A DNA stretch of 64,000 bases, from the NCBI GenBank assembly GCA_012845835.1, contig JABAKD010000013.1, positions 14,407,665 through 14,471,664 on the forward strand. The letters are read 5' to 3'. Below, piece by piece: positions 34,713 to 45,682 of this stretch. The DNA is from Undaria pinnatifida (lineage: Eukaryota > Sar > Phaeophyceae > Laminariales > Alariaceae). The notes beneath the pieces are model-generated. The model ran no database searches and had not been told where the DNA came from. It was given only the letters and a program-made list of their open reading frames with translations. A program made the translations under genes and the position numbers. The stretch's first letter is position 1. Each line of letters opens with the position of its first letter.

Positions 34713-35672
34713 GTGAGGATAGTCTAGTCTAGTCTAGTCTACTACATGTACCAGTGGTTCGAAGCTCTAGCCCAGAGTATCGGCAGCCGCACTCGCTGGC
34801 GTTGACAGAGTTGCTCGTTGACAAACGCCACCAACCACGATCTGGCAGCTTGATGAATTTTTGCGCCCAAAAACCCCGTCGCTCGAGGAGAACCTGCGCC
34901 CCCACGGCTGCGCTGTACAGCGGTGATCTACATGCCGCAGCCGTTAGTCTAGTCTAGTCTAGACTAGATTCTTGCCGATCCTGATTTTTTTTTCTTGTTC
35001 CCCCGCAGGAGAGAACTTGCACGAGTAGACAGATAGTCTAGACTAGGTCAAGATGCTGTCCTTTTGACGTCAGACTGGTATCGAGCAGACGGGACGAACA
35101 GCGCCGTTCACTCCTGCTGGGTGAAAATTTTCTCCGTGTTTCTCTTTGTCACGTTGAAGTTCATGTGCCCCATGACACAGACTGCTGTTGCTGCTCCTGC
35201 TGTTATCTGTGCAGTCTAGTCTAGTCTAGTCTAGACTAGACTCTTGTGAACCCTGTTCTGTGCGAGAATCGCCATCGCTTGTATTAGTATTGTCTAGACT
35301 AGACTAGACTAGACTACTCCGGCGAAATCTAGTCTGGTCTAGAGTTAGGGTTAGGGTTAGGGTACTCGTGGTCTAGTCTAGTCTGTTAATAGTCTAAAAT
35401 GGTACGAGTAGTTGGAGGAGAAATGCACTGCTGTTGCGATCACTTTCATCTCTGTCGCAATAGCCCCCATCGAGCCAGCATACGCCCTCCGCTCCTTTCC
35501 TTCAACTCGCCATGTCGCATGCAGAATGCTTGCTGTATGGATGGCCATACCACAAGACGATCGGCTCGTTTTGTTGTGCGCAAGAAACAATGGCTTACAC
35601 CACCGCTCTGTCCAACCTGCCCGTTCGGGGATGGTCGTTTCACTCCCCGCTCCAATATATTTTGGGTTACAG
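34713..35672 (+). other. inferred transposase intron with TAGTC and TTAGGG repeats
   Basis: A 960-bp GT..AG intron inferred from frame and motif continuity. It holds many TAGTC tandem runs, some as inverted pairs (TAGTCTAGACTA), at about 34,723, 34,947, 35,213, 35,290 and 35,372. Three TTAGGG units lie at 35,345-35,362. It may be partly a secondary insertion. Confidence 0.65.
35345..35362 (+). repeat. three telomere-type TTAGGG units
   Basis: TTAGGG occurs three times in tandem inside the inferred intron, with TAGTC repeats on both sides. It is internal, so it is not a chromosome end. Confidence 0.9.
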
Positions 35673-36639
35673 GTGCCCCACCACAAGGCACGAAAACGCT
35701 CAAGTTGATTGCGGAGTGTGGGCAGAAGGTGGTCTCGACAGTGCGCTCCAATTCACGGAAAAACATGACGATGGTGACGACGATCAATGCGGCGGGCGAC
35801 GTCTAGTTTCCGCTCATAATTTCCAAAGGACAGCGCGTGCAAGTGGCGTGGATGGACGAAACCAAGGAGCCAGAGAACGCGAGATATGCCGCCACAGAAT
35901 CGTCCTTCATGCAGGGCTCCGTGTTCGTCGAGTACCTCAAGGATTTCCACAATCAGCTGAAAGAACGCGGTTTGCTCGACGGCAAGCCGCAGGTGCTCGT
36001 GCTTGATGGCCACGCCTCACACGTCAACTTCGACGTCATCAAGTTGGCGAACACACTGAACATCGTCCTCTTCCAGCTACCGTCCCACACGTCGCACATC
36101 ACCCAGCCATTGGACGTTGCAGATTTCGGGTCGTTCAAGCAGCAGATGACGAAGGTGCTCACACGCTTCCCGATGGAGCACGGGGGGAGAACGCCCTTGA
36201 AGAGTGACATGGTCGGCATCATCGGCGAGGCTTTTCGATCCAGCTTCTCCAAAGAGCAGAACACTGCGTCTTTTGCGGCCGCTGGTTTGGGGCCTGTGAA
36301 CACGGAGAAAGCGATGGGCCGGCTGCAAGGCCGTGGAAAGCGGAAGGAACGCCCGACCGACCGCGAGGCCCTTTCGGACATTCCGGTCGCGATAGCAGAG
36401 AAGGAGCTGCAGGGCAGTCTCGGCGAACGCGCCGTCCGAAAACTGTAGCAGCAGGGATACACCGTCACCGACCTTTGTGTCGGCACGGTGATGCTTGGCG
36501 GGGTCGTCAAGACAAGGAGATACAGCAAGAAACGGGCGATATCTCGAAGTTCCGGAGGAGTCCCGGATGGCGGGCCTCTTACTTGCAACGCTGTGTTGGC
36601 AGAGTACGATGAAGACGATCGCCGCCCCTCTCTGAGGAG

Positions 36640-36875
36640 CGGGGGGGTCCCGGGCGTGTGGAAATTGTCGGGGGGCGCGGAGATGGTCATGGCCGTGTGC
36701 CGGGCGTGCGGGAGTTGTCGGGGGGCGCGGAGATGGTCGTGGCCGTGAGGTGGGGGGTGCCGGGCGTGTGGAAGCTGTCGGGGGGCGCGGAGATGGTCGT
36801 GACCGTAGGAGGGGGGGTGCCGGGCGTGTGAAAGCTGTCGGGGGGCGCGGAGATAGTCGTGGCCGTAGGGCGGTG
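36640..36875 (+). repeat. minisatellite of about 56 bp, four to five units
   Basis: Units built on GTGCCGGGCGTGTGGAAGC, TGTCGGGGGGCGCGGAGA and TGGTCGTGGCCGT follow the transposase gene by about 190 bp. The long antisense frame across it is a by-product of the repeat. Confidence 0.9.
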
Positions 36876-36959
36876 GTAGGAGCGGGGCCTGCCGCACGTC
36901 AGATGACGCCCGCCATGTCAAGGGCGGGAAGGCAACGAACGCCCCGGCAGATTGTTGAC

Positions 36960-38085
36960 GAGTAGTCTAAACGTTTTGCTCTTCCGCACTTTTTTTTTTG
37001 TCTTGGCACCGGTAGCCCCAGCCACCGAGACGTGTGCTTGTTTTGAGACGAAATTGCGTTTGGTACGCGAAGCACATGGAAGTCATGCGAAGCAGGCCGG
37101 GGTTTAGGAGGTTGAAGGGGATGCGGCATTGTTGTCCCCTGATCTATGTGTTCCTTCTCTTTTTTTCTGTGTTGTCTCCAAGTGCTGCAGACGAGATACA
37201 ATGCCTCCGTCGAAGTTGTAACAGCTCCGGAAAGGTGTTTTCTGGCGTGAGCTACTGCCGTGGCGATGTGATACGAGTAGCTGGGGGGAATTTATCCTCC
37301 CTTGCAGGGCGCTAGAGAAGAGTCAAAACAGCTCCAAACTACATGAATGAGTGATTGCGGTAGCAGCAGTATTGAAGATTTGCGGGTGAGCAGAGGATGA
37401 AGGGGGGAGTTCTACCGGCCCCATTGGAATGGCAGCGTGGTACACCAGGGTTGGGCGCTAAAGCCGGGGATAGGGTGCTTTTGTCCCCTGTTGGGTGATA
37501 CACACTATAGAGCACTACTACGGAGTGTGATGTCATTTTTTTCTGTTGTCTTTGACAACAGGGTGGACGTGTTCACTGAGTGGCATGGTTTGGGATTGGG
37601 ATAGGCGTGTTTCGTGTGGGGAATAGCTTGGGGCATTTCGGGGCTAGTTCTTACCCTAGCGGCAGGTAAATCAGCAAAAAAATGCCTCTGTTTGAACGAC
37701 TGTCAAATTGTCAGATTGGCTCCAGAATGATTTTGTTTTTTGCAGTAGTCTTCAAATGTCATGAGCAAGTCATATGCATGTTTTTTTTCTGACGCTTCGT
37801 CGCTCCATGTGCAGGGGGCACGCAAACTGGCCAAGAACAGGCAAATTGGCCCCAAAGTTGGGGCCCCGAAAAACCGGGGATACGTCATTAACATCCCCGG
37901 TTATGTGTCCAGGTGTGATTTTTTCTTTGATATGGTTTCCACTGATGCCCATGATATGCACACCAAGTTTGGGCTTCTGGAACGCTCCAGAACGTGAGCA
38001 ATCAGCAAATACGTAAAAGCGTGCCTATTAGGCAAGCACCCACATTTTCACCTGCTTTTTCCGGCGAGGAGTAACATGTCGCACA
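36960..38085. other. unassigned; one small frame and one hairpin
   Basis: The plus frame at 37,034-37,315 (93 codons) has a hydrophobic stretch (LIYVFLLFFSVLSPSAA) that could be a signal peptide, followed by a short Cys-containing part. No family is recognised and it may be chance. At 37,872-37,902, AACCGGGGAT and its reverse complement form a 10-bp stem with an 11-base loop. Confidence 0.25.
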
Positions 38086-38089
38086 GCCT

Positions 38090-39165
38090 CTAACTCCTAT
38101 AATATAACCGAAATCGGCCAGAGTAATAAACACTTCTAAGCAATTGATATCACGTCACTATCTGTCTAGCCATCCATGACGTAGCTTTCATTCATCCCCC
38201 CCTCCTTCCCCACACCCCGCACGATCGCCTAGACCCAGCACCGCGCTTATAGCAAGCCCCTACATATATGAAAAATACGCGCGATCGGAGGATCACACAC
38301 AATGTTGCGAACATCAGTGTCGACTAAATCATTGATCTCACAGCTGGAGAGTATTTGAGATATTTTTTGTGACCAAAACCTCTTGACCCCCCCCCCCCCC
38401 TCCCCCGCGCCCCCGCCCCTTTTTTTTTTTTTTTTTTTTTTTGTCCTCGCTTCCTCTAGCTTAAACGCCCTACTTAGTATCGTAATCCGCCAGAGTAATG
38501 AACACTTCCACACCCTGGATATCGCCTCGTTATCTTTTTAGAGCCGTCCGTGCCGCTGCTGCAATTCCCACCCACCCCCGCCCCCAACGCCTCCTCCTTC
38601 CCCACCACCCGCACCATCGCCTAGACCTAGCACCACGCGTATAGCAAACCCCTACTTCTGTGCGACCTAAGCCCCCCCCCCCCCCCCGCCCCCCGCCCCC
38701 CCCGCCCCATCCCCCCCCCCTCCCCCACAAGAAGGATTTGTAGTTTCCACGCACCAATTGACCTGCCTCACTCGTCCCCTCCCCCCCCTCCCCCCCTCCC
38801 GCCCCCCTTTTGATCAAAATCAGCCCCCCACGTCCTGAAAACCTCCGCCCTCCCCTCACCGGGTATTTCGACTTACAAGATTCACTTGATAAACTGATGC
38901 ATTTCCTTCCACAGCTGTCAGATTTTGTCCCCCTCAGAAACGGGCTTTATAGTTTCCGCGCACAGACTGCCTAACATCACCCTGTTGACCCTGATAGCTA
39001 CACTGTGGTTGCAAGGGGAGTCGCCGACCTATATCCTTTATGAGGACACACAACCCGTAATACGCGCGATCGGAGTATCACACACAGCTTGCAAAGATGA
39101 GTTTCGACAAAATCTTCGATCTCACAGCTGGAGTGTATTTTAATTTTTATAATACAAATATCTCT
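38090..39165 (+). repeat. C-rich composite satellite array 5 (ends in R3)
   Basis: Same order of blocks as arrays 1 and 2, with a long C-run then T-run at 38,383-38,442. The R3 end at 38,885-39,160 is very close to that at 15,305-15,565. Confidence 0.8.
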
Positions 39166-39424
39166 CTTTTTTTTTCCTCTCGGAAGACGAAAGGGCGATC
39201 TTAGCTGTCATCGTCTGGTTGGTACTAACTTTTATGATGAAACCCACTGATTGATAGCAGACCAGAGGATGGCGCCAGGGGTGGTTTATGGGGGGCTTGA
39301 TAGGGCACTCTACTGCTAGAAGTAATATCTCAGGAAGTTATGGCTGTATTAATGTGGTCAGTCTTATGTTTGCTTCTATTAATACTACTTTGGATCCACT
39401 AATATTAATACGTACGTTCAAATG

Positions 39425-39574
39425 TTGCGTCTGTCGTACGTATCGGTAGTGATAGATACTAACTATGTGCAATATATACGTGGTGGTCTTTCTTGGGTGG
39501 CAAGCGGTATAGTCGGTTTTTCCAGGCGCGAGTAGTGAGACGTATGCACGAGTTGTTGTTGTTGTTGTCGTTGT

Positions 39575-39608
<34 letters not shown>

Positions 39609-39960
39609 GTTGTTGCTGTGGTTGTTGTTATTGTTGTTCTCACATTAACTCGCATAATCAAGTCCTTGGGACAGGCTCCAGTCACTCTGGAGCTGAGGAA
39701 TGCCCCAGGGAAAAACACACACAACCCAAGGTGATACACGTATGTATCACAGCTGGCGCAATTCATGCCTCCACCAGAAACATATAAAAGTGAAATCGGG
39801 AGTCAGTCTACGATGTGCCAGGTCCCTGCCGGTGCATACGTCTCATTACTCACGCCTGAAGAAACCAACTATTCCGAAAGCCACCCAAGGAAGACTACCA
39901 AGCATATATTGCACGTAGTATCTATCACTCGTACGCATACGCACGACAGGCGTAAGTCAA
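39425..39960. repeat. T1 foldback pair
   Basis: T1 head on the plus strand (39,425-39,550: GATAGATACTA, ATATATACGTGGTGG, TTTTTCCAGGCGCGAGTAG) is followed by (GTT)n at 39,551-39,637. The T1 tail and the T1 head come next on the minus strand, ending at 39,960. The two heads are inverted copies about 300 bp apart. The same layout recurs at 53,660-54,140. Confidence 0.7.
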
Positions 39961-39964
39961 TTTG

Positions 39965-40165
39965 AGAAAAGAAACAAAGAAAAGAAAAGAAGATAAAGGA
40001 AAGGAAAGAAAAGAGAGAAAGCGAAACAAAACGAAAAAGGAAAGAAAAGAAGAGAAGAAAAAGACAAGAAAAGCAAGAAAAGACAAGAAGACAAGAAGAG
40101 GAAGCAAGGCAAAGTAAAAAATAGAAGAGGAAAAAGAAAAAGAAAAGAAAAGAAAGAAAAACCGG
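39965..40165 (+). repeat. AAAG-rich purine tract
   Basis: About 200 bp of almost pure A/G on the plus strand, next to a T1 copy on each side. Similar tracts lie at 40,870-41,038 (complement), 53,505-53,655 (complement) and 54,145-54,345, always next to T1, so it may be part of T1. Confidence 0.8.
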
Positions 40166-40514
<349 letters not shown>

Positions 40515-40869
40515 TATTATTTCAAAAAACTGTACGCACTCGAAAAACACTTCCAATCAACCAAACGTCATGAAGACCTCCAGAAAATCAACCACAGCAT
40601 CTAAACGGAACCACACCCTGGATACCAAAGTCTTTAGTTTAATCTTGCAGATGTTTTGCACACACGCCGAAAACACGTACAGAGTAGGTGGCCCTTTAGA
40701 CCAGACTATAGTGGCAACCTGAATAATAGTGGCATAAAAATTTCCTCTGGGCAAAATCTCAATCCGATATAGTGGCACTTCCTCACTATTGAGGACGGGG
40801 TCCTCAATAATAGTGGCATGTTAGGCATCTCACACACCCAATAGTGGCAGTTCCAAACAGCGGGCCCCC

Positions 40870-41400
40870 ACTACTGCCTTTTTCTTTCTTCTCTTCTTTT
40901 TTCCTTGCCTCGCTTCCTCTTCTTGTCTTCTTGTCTTTTCTTGCTTTCCTTGTCTTTTTCTTTTCTTTTCTTTCCTTTTTCGTTTTGTTTCGCTTTCTTC
41001 TCTTTGTTTTCTTTTTTCTTTTCTTTGTTTCTTTTCTCAAATTGATTTACTTACGCCTGTGGTGCGTATGCGTCGTGATAGATACTACGTGTAATATATA
41101 TACGTGGTAGTCTTCCTTGGGTGGCAATCGGAGTAGTTGGTTTCTCCAGGCGCGAGTAATGAGACGTATGCACCGGCATGGACCCGGCACATCGTCGACT
41201 GACTCCCGATTTCACTTTTATATGTTTCCGGTGTAGGCATGAATTGCGTCAGCTGTGATATATGCGTGTACCACCTTGGGTTGTTGTGTGTGTTTTTCCC
41301 TGGGGTGTTCGTCAGATTCAGAGTGACTGGAGCCTGTCCTGTGACCACCGACTTGATTGTTATGCGAGTTAATGTGAGAACAACAACAACAACAACAACT
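40870..41400 (+). repeat. T1 repeat with pyrimidine tract
   Basis: Pyrimidine tract at 40,870-41,038, then T1 from GCGTATGCGTCGTGATAG to GTTAATGTGAGAACAAC with a short (CAA)n tail ending at about 41,399. It lies inside the 40,680-43,177 element. Confidence 0.75.
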
Positions 41401-41559
41401 GCTGGACCACACCTGCCCACACGCACCCTCAGCAGTGGGCGCCACACGTATCATGCCAGCCTGCGCGGACCTAGAACTGTGTAAACTCCCAAACCGACCA
41501 CTGGGAGAGAAAGACGGCCACGGATGTCGCCTTGGCTGCGGTGGCCGGCTTCATGGAAT

Positions 41560-42075
41560 ATTATAAAAATGAAAATATACTCCAGCTGTGAGATCGAAGA
41601 TTTCGTCGAAACTCATCTTTGCAAGCTGTGTGTGATACTCCGATCGCGCGCATTACGAGTTGTGTGTCCTCATTAAGAATATAGGTCGGCGACTCCCCTT
41701 ACAAACTACAGTGTAGCTATCAGGGTCAACAGGGTGATTTTAGTCAGCCTGTGCGCGGAAACTATAAAACCCGTTTCTGAGGGGGACAAAATCTGACAGC
41801 TGTGGAGGGAAACGTATCCTTCTATCAAGTGAATCTTGTAAGTCGAATAACCGGTGAGGAGTGGGGGGCGGAGTTTTGAAGGACGTGGGGGCCTGGTTTT
41901 GATCAAAAGCGAGCGGGTTTGGAGGGGGGGGGGGGGGGGGGGGGGGGGGCAATTTGTCTGTAAGCTATAAATCCTTTCAAGGGGATAAATCTGACGGTTT
42001 TGGCACCAGTTTATTATTGGGGGGGGGTTGGGCGGGGGTGGGGCGTGTGGGGCAGCTCAATATGTGCGTGGTAGA
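41560..42075 (-). repeat. R3 and C-rich satellite, minus strand
   Basis: Reverse-complement copy of the R3 end (CTCCAGCTGTGAGATCG, GATACTCCGATCGCGCG, GGTCGGCGACTCCCC) followed by G-runs and the satellite units. Confidence 0.8.
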
Positions 42076-42094
42076 AACTATACAATATTTTGAG

Positions 42095-42571
42095 TATGGA
42101 ATATGTGGTGAACCAGAGGAGGAGGGCGGCAGAGAAATACATCGCGTCTGCAACCCGTGCATCGCCAAGAAGCAAAATACACCCGACTCCTCGAATCACC
42201 GTAAGTGTGCCTCGAAGGCCGTGGAGGAATGGGCCGGGTTGGAGGAGCAAGCCGAGTTTGCTGACACTCTGTCTAAAGACGCAGAAGAGATTTTCATGGA
42301 GAAGGTTAACAACACGTACGAGGAAGAGGTGGACAGTGACGACGAGCCAGACAATGCCAAAGATTCTAAGAGCGCGGGGGGTGGGAGGAAGAAGGCGCCG
42401 CCGTCGTTCGCGGAACTGGCTGAACTTTTTGGTCCTCTAGAACAGTACGCAGAGTTGTGTGGCATTGGCGAAGCCGGGCATCACCTCCGCAAGGCGAAGA
42501 TGGTGTTCTTCGCAGCGCACTCCGCCAGACCGGCACGGCAGATGGACATTAGAACGTTTGCCGACTCCTAG
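42095..42571 (+). pseudogene. probable pogo transposase C-terminal tail
   Basis: The last about 155 codons of an open frame that starts further upstream in satellite sequence. The protein part is charged and acidic (YEEEVDSDDEPDNAKDSKS), then PSFAELAELFGPLEQYAEL and HHLRKAKMVFF, ending at TAG 42,571. An acidic stretch followed by a short helical tail is how many pogo/Tigger-type transposases end. It lies some 600 bp inside the right TIR at 43,177 and reads toward it. The DDE domain is missing. An alternative is an unrelated captured gene piece. Confidence 0.5.
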
Positions 42572-43219
42572 TAGTGCAATCAGTCGGCTGACGCCTACAC
42601 CAAAAGTGCTCGTAGGTAGTTGCAGAGCATCGTGGCGGTTGGGTTGATGCGCCGCGGTGGAGAGCGTTTGGCTCTTCAAGCTTGGTTGCTTCAGTTCTTC
42701 GCGTCTCTGCGTTGCTGTTGTCATTTCTTCTGCGTGTGTCGAACCCCTTGTTACATGGCCCGCCAGACAAAACATAAATGATGTGCCTCCTTCAGTACGT
42801 TTGGACGTGGTTTCGGTGGTCTGGCTGCACTGAAAAATAAAAAATAGGTTTGGACCGCAGAAGGCTCGGCGACCCTTGGATAACCAGGTTTCATTTCATG
42901 TGTTTCATGCGGATACTGTTGCACACAAATGCTCAACCACGAGGAGTGCAGCAGTACACGGCCTTACCCGCATGTAACAGCGCATGCGAGTGTAGATCCA
43001 ATGAACCGCTGTTGATATCGCGAACGTCGAAGCTTCTTATTCGATATAGTGGCAATATTGCCACTATTGGCCTTGCAATAGTGGCAATAGTGCCACTATA
43101 TCGAATAGTGGCACTGCCCCGAATAGTGGCACCATTTGGTCTTGCCCCTATACGCCACCATAAAGGGCCACCTACTGTATTGTGTTCGCCCATTGAAACC
43201 ACTTGTTGGATGAAACCTA

Positions 43220-43249
43220 TTGTTGTTGTTGTTGTTGTCGTTGTTGTCG

Positions 43250-43322
<73 letters not shown>

Positions 43323-43345
43323 CGTTGTTGTTGTTTTTGTTGTCG

Positions 43346-43380
<35 letters not shown>

Positions 43381-43397
43381 GCTGTTGTTGTTGTTGT

Positions 43398-43429
<32 letters not shown>

Positions 43430-43469
43430 TTGTTGTTGTTGTTGTTTTTGTTGTTGTCGTTGTTGTTGT
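43220..43469 (+). repeat. (GTT)n tract
   Basis: About 250 bp of GTT with occasional CTT/GCT and GTC interruptions. Together with the following bases it is the reverse of a T2 3' tail. Frames reading poly-Val, poly-Leu, poly-Cys or poly-Gln are artefacts. Confidence 0.95.
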
Positions 43470-43620
43470 CTCACATTAACTTTGTCAAACATCTAGAGTC
43501 CGTGGTCACGCAAATGTGCTGGAGCCCTAGGAAGATCCGAAAAACCGAATGGAATCAAAAGTCGTCGGGGAAATACTACGCTTTCGGGTTTTTACTCCCA
43601 CGAAAGATGCTTTATATTAA
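43470..43620 (-). repeat. T2 repeat 3' part
   Basis: In sense: GAAATACTACG-like blocks, GGATCTTCCTAGGGCTCCAG, GTGACCACGGACTC, then GTTAATGTGAGA leading into the (AAC)n tail at 43,220-43,469. Confidence 0.7.
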
Positions 43621-43700
43621 TTGAAGAAGCCGAAATGGTGGGGGGGGGGAAGGGCTGTCCTGCCCCCGCCCCCTCCGGGTGCGTACGCCTCCCCTTCCTC

Positions 43701-43710
43701 TATATAAATA
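43701..43710 (+). promoter_or_regulatory. TATA box upstream of a small frame
   Basis: TATATAAATA in a GC-rich context, 73 bases before the ATG at 43,784. No mapped transcript. It may instead belong to the terminal region of the DIRS-like element. Confidence 0.4.
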
Positions 43711-43783
43711 GCGGGAGGGAGGAGAGGGAGGAGGGGCCGCGCCCGCCCTTTCTCCTTCTGTCTACGCCTCCCTCACCCACACA

Positions 43784-44053
43784 ATGAAACGCGGTCGATC
43801 TACCTACCGGTCGGCTTCCGCTAGTGAGACGCCTCCCCACCCGAGACCGCGATTCTCCCCACCGTCTATCCGGTTATGTCCTGACCGTTTAGGTTCCGAT
43901 AGCAGTTCCCCAAGCGGTCGTTACATTACCGGGCAGAGGAGACTTATCCCATTCCGACCCATTTACTCCGTTGTCCCGGTTGTCTCTCAAACTCCCATGC
44001 CCCGTGCTCGAACCCCTCTGATACCCAAACCGGGTCCTTCATATTCGCCCTAA
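43784..44053 (+). CDS. small basic Ser/Pro-rich protein, unknown
   Basis: 89 codons from an ATG with A at position -3, ending in TAA. Very rich in Arg, Pro and Ser (KRGRSTYRSASASETPPHP). No domain recognised. It has a TATA box 73 bases upstream. It is antisense to the 3' end of the DIRS-like element, and its stop overlaps the tyrosine-recombinase end region. It could be a real small gene, an element-encoded antisense frame, or chance. I do not assign a function. Confidence 0.3.
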   Translation: MKRGRSTYRSASASETPPHPRPRFSPPSIRLCPDRLGSDSSSPSGRYITGQRRLIPFRPIYSVVPVVSQTPMPRARTPLIPKPGPSYSP

Positions 44054-45170
44054 CGTACACCATAAACGAGTCTGACGATCACCTTCCTTCAATTTATAGT
44101 ACGGCCTCCGGTACCCCTCTAGGGGCCAGTCTTGTCGCTCCGGCTATCCTCCCGGAATGCAACTCGAATTCTTCTTGAATCAGCCTCGCCCCCACTCCCC
44201 TCCCTTCCTCTCTCCACCTCTCCCCTACGCTTGGTATGCCATCCCTCGAGCACTGGGTTTCCCGTCCCCTAGACCAAACCTCCCAACCATCCTTTCCCCT
44301 AAATGGCATTAAGGGCGCTTCTTCCGTTAAATCCCCGTTACCGTGCAACCTAAGCAGCTCCACTAATAGACCCACCGCCCCTCTTTCTCCTTCCTCCCCC
44401 CGCCCTGTCCTTGTTCTCACCAGTACCGCCCCCTTTTTCCCTTGGTCCCCCTTCGATCCCTTGAACCTCACCTCCACTTAATTTGCATCGTGTATTCTGC
44501 TTCCTACTAACTGCTCGTTATCCTTGAAGAACGCCACATCCCCCCTCTTCAAACAGTATACTTTGTGGAACACCCCTTTTCCGTTGGCAAATAATTCCGA
44601 CGCTCGCAACATAAAAAAATACGTTAGCGCCAAACCAATCCATAACACCCCCCCGCCTACCCCCCATGCCTGTACGCTCTCCTGCATCTCCGTCAGCATC
44701 CCCCATGTCAACGGCCTTCTCACTTTCTGTTGACTACCCATCACTACGTGCGCCCTCTTGATACCTTGCCTGACAGATCTGATCAACGGGTTACTCATGG
44801 GCACTGATAGCCCCGAGAACTGCTCATGGTAGAAATTGATCGCCACCAACTTGCCTACTATGGTCGACTCCCTGTTCCCTTTCCCTGCGTAACAGTATCC
44901 CATGAACTCGACCAATTCCTTTACCAGCTCAATCTCCCCCATGTCTTTTCGCAGCCAACACTCCTTCCCTATGAAAGACCGCCAGCTCACCCGCATCCTC
45001 CAATTCGCCTCGTAAGTCCTTCGAGTCGAAGTTGCAACTCTTCCAAATGCGTACCCTCTCGCAATATCTCCGAACACATTAGCTGCTCCCCCGTTCCCAA
45101 CTCCTGCACCTGCCAAGCGATTCCAGGGCATTCTGCATTCAGTTTCTCGAGGATCTGGCCCTCTTGTCAC
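44046..45170 (-). pseudogene. DIRS-like tyrosine recombinase
   Basis: The 45,170-44,478 frame has an N-terminal core-binding part (STRRTYEANWRMRVSWRSF) and the first catalytic Arg in TYFFMLRASELF. After an in-frame TAA it continues at 44,477-44,094 with FELHSGRIAGATRLAP, the H-x-x-R box. A TAA at 44,094 and a TGA at 44,079 follow, the latter where most relatives have Trp. Then SSDSFMVYVRANM places the nucleophile Tyr at 44,055-44,057. All catalytic residues that I can check (Arg, His, Arg, Tyr) are present, but three stops break the reading. It would recombine circular element DNA with the target. Confidence 0.82.
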
Positions 45171-45682
45171 CTGGTCAGACCGTCTGCTAACCTATTATTC
45201 AACCCCCGCACATGCCTTGCCTGAAAACACCACCCTCCCTTTGCTTCCAAAGCTACCATTACCCTCATCAACGCCCCTACCCTCGCTTGCTTCTTCCCTC
45301 CCCCTCGACACCCCCTCACCCAGGTCACCGCTGCTTCATTATTCGCCCTCATCAGAACTGCTCCCCCTCTTCTACGTTGTCTCTCTCCCTTCATGTCGAT
45401 CATGCCGTACGCCGTCATCACCATTGCCATTTCCTCGAGCAGGTTGATGGAAATCAAATCGGCTACGGCCCGGCCCCCCTTTACCGTTCGTTTCTGCACC
45501 TCTTCCGGAAGGTCGAATCTCCAGTACACCCCCGTTTCCATACATAACCCCCCTATTGCTGCCAAGGATGCGTCCGAAAACCACGTCCTACTCGGCCGCT
45601 GCTTAACGAAGCTGAAAAACGGTGATGTTATCCTCTTCCCCCCGTCCCCCCCCCCCCCCTCCCCGAAAATCATCTCCACCAC
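45167..45682 (-). pseudogene. DIRS-like RNase H
   Basis: Frame of 171 codons with TWFSDASLAAIGG (first Asp), INLLEEMAMVMTA (Glu region), MRANNEAAVTW (where the catalytic Asp appears as Asn) and NNRLADGLTR (last Asp). It removes the RNA strand after reverse transcription. The Asn at the third position may weaken activity if real. It overlaps the start of the recombinase frame by 4 bases. The upstream joint to RT falls at a C-run near 45,650. Confidence 0.75.

Larger units (their letters stand above)
34178..36448 (+). pseudogene. pogo-type transposase with one intron
   Basis: Exon 1 (ATG at 34,178 or 34,190, to 34,712) encodes an N-terminal HTH (ACEAVQSKKMTVLQAQKAFG, ISRKSIIRRLKG), then a CENP-B/Tc5-like DNA-binding part (GPKWVRGFLKRHPQLSERSS), then WNTDETG with the first catalytic Asp. 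GTGAGG at 34,713 is a splice donor, and TTACAG|GTGCCCC at 35,672/35,673 an acceptor. The join keeps the frame and completes the Gly of TDETG. Exon 2 has LVLDGHASHVNFD (second Asp) and ITQPLDVADFGSFK (third Asp). TGA at 34,643 and TAG near 35,806 interrupt it. The protein would cut and move a pogo-type transposon. It is probably inactive. Confidence 0.85.
40680..43177. mobile_element. pogo-type DNA transposon remnant with TIRs
   Basis: The left end CAGAGTAGGTGGCCCTTTA at 40,680 and the reverse complement of the right end, CAGTAGGTGGCCCTTTA at 43,177, match except for a 2-base indel. TA lies outside both (40,678-40,679 and 43,178-43,179). The motif ATAGTGGCA is repeated near both ends (40,700-40,860 and 43,040-43,135). 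Inside are a T1 copy, a minus-strand R3/C-rich piece and a C-terminal coding remnant, so most of the transposase has been lost or displaced. Confidence 0.75.

Noticed and set aside
35345-35362. Chromosome end
   Set aside because: Only three TTAGGG units, with coding transposase sequence on both sides.
35953-36921. Long minus-strand open frame of 322 codons
   Set aside because: It is antisense to the DDE exon of the pogo transposase and continues into a minisatellite. Its HDHLRAPRQ-type repeats come from the DNA repeat.
43203-43624. Poly-Val, poly-Leu, poly-Cys and poly-Gln frames
   Set aside because: All are readings of a (GTT)n microsatellite, and likewise at 55,218-55,500 and 40,280-40,573.
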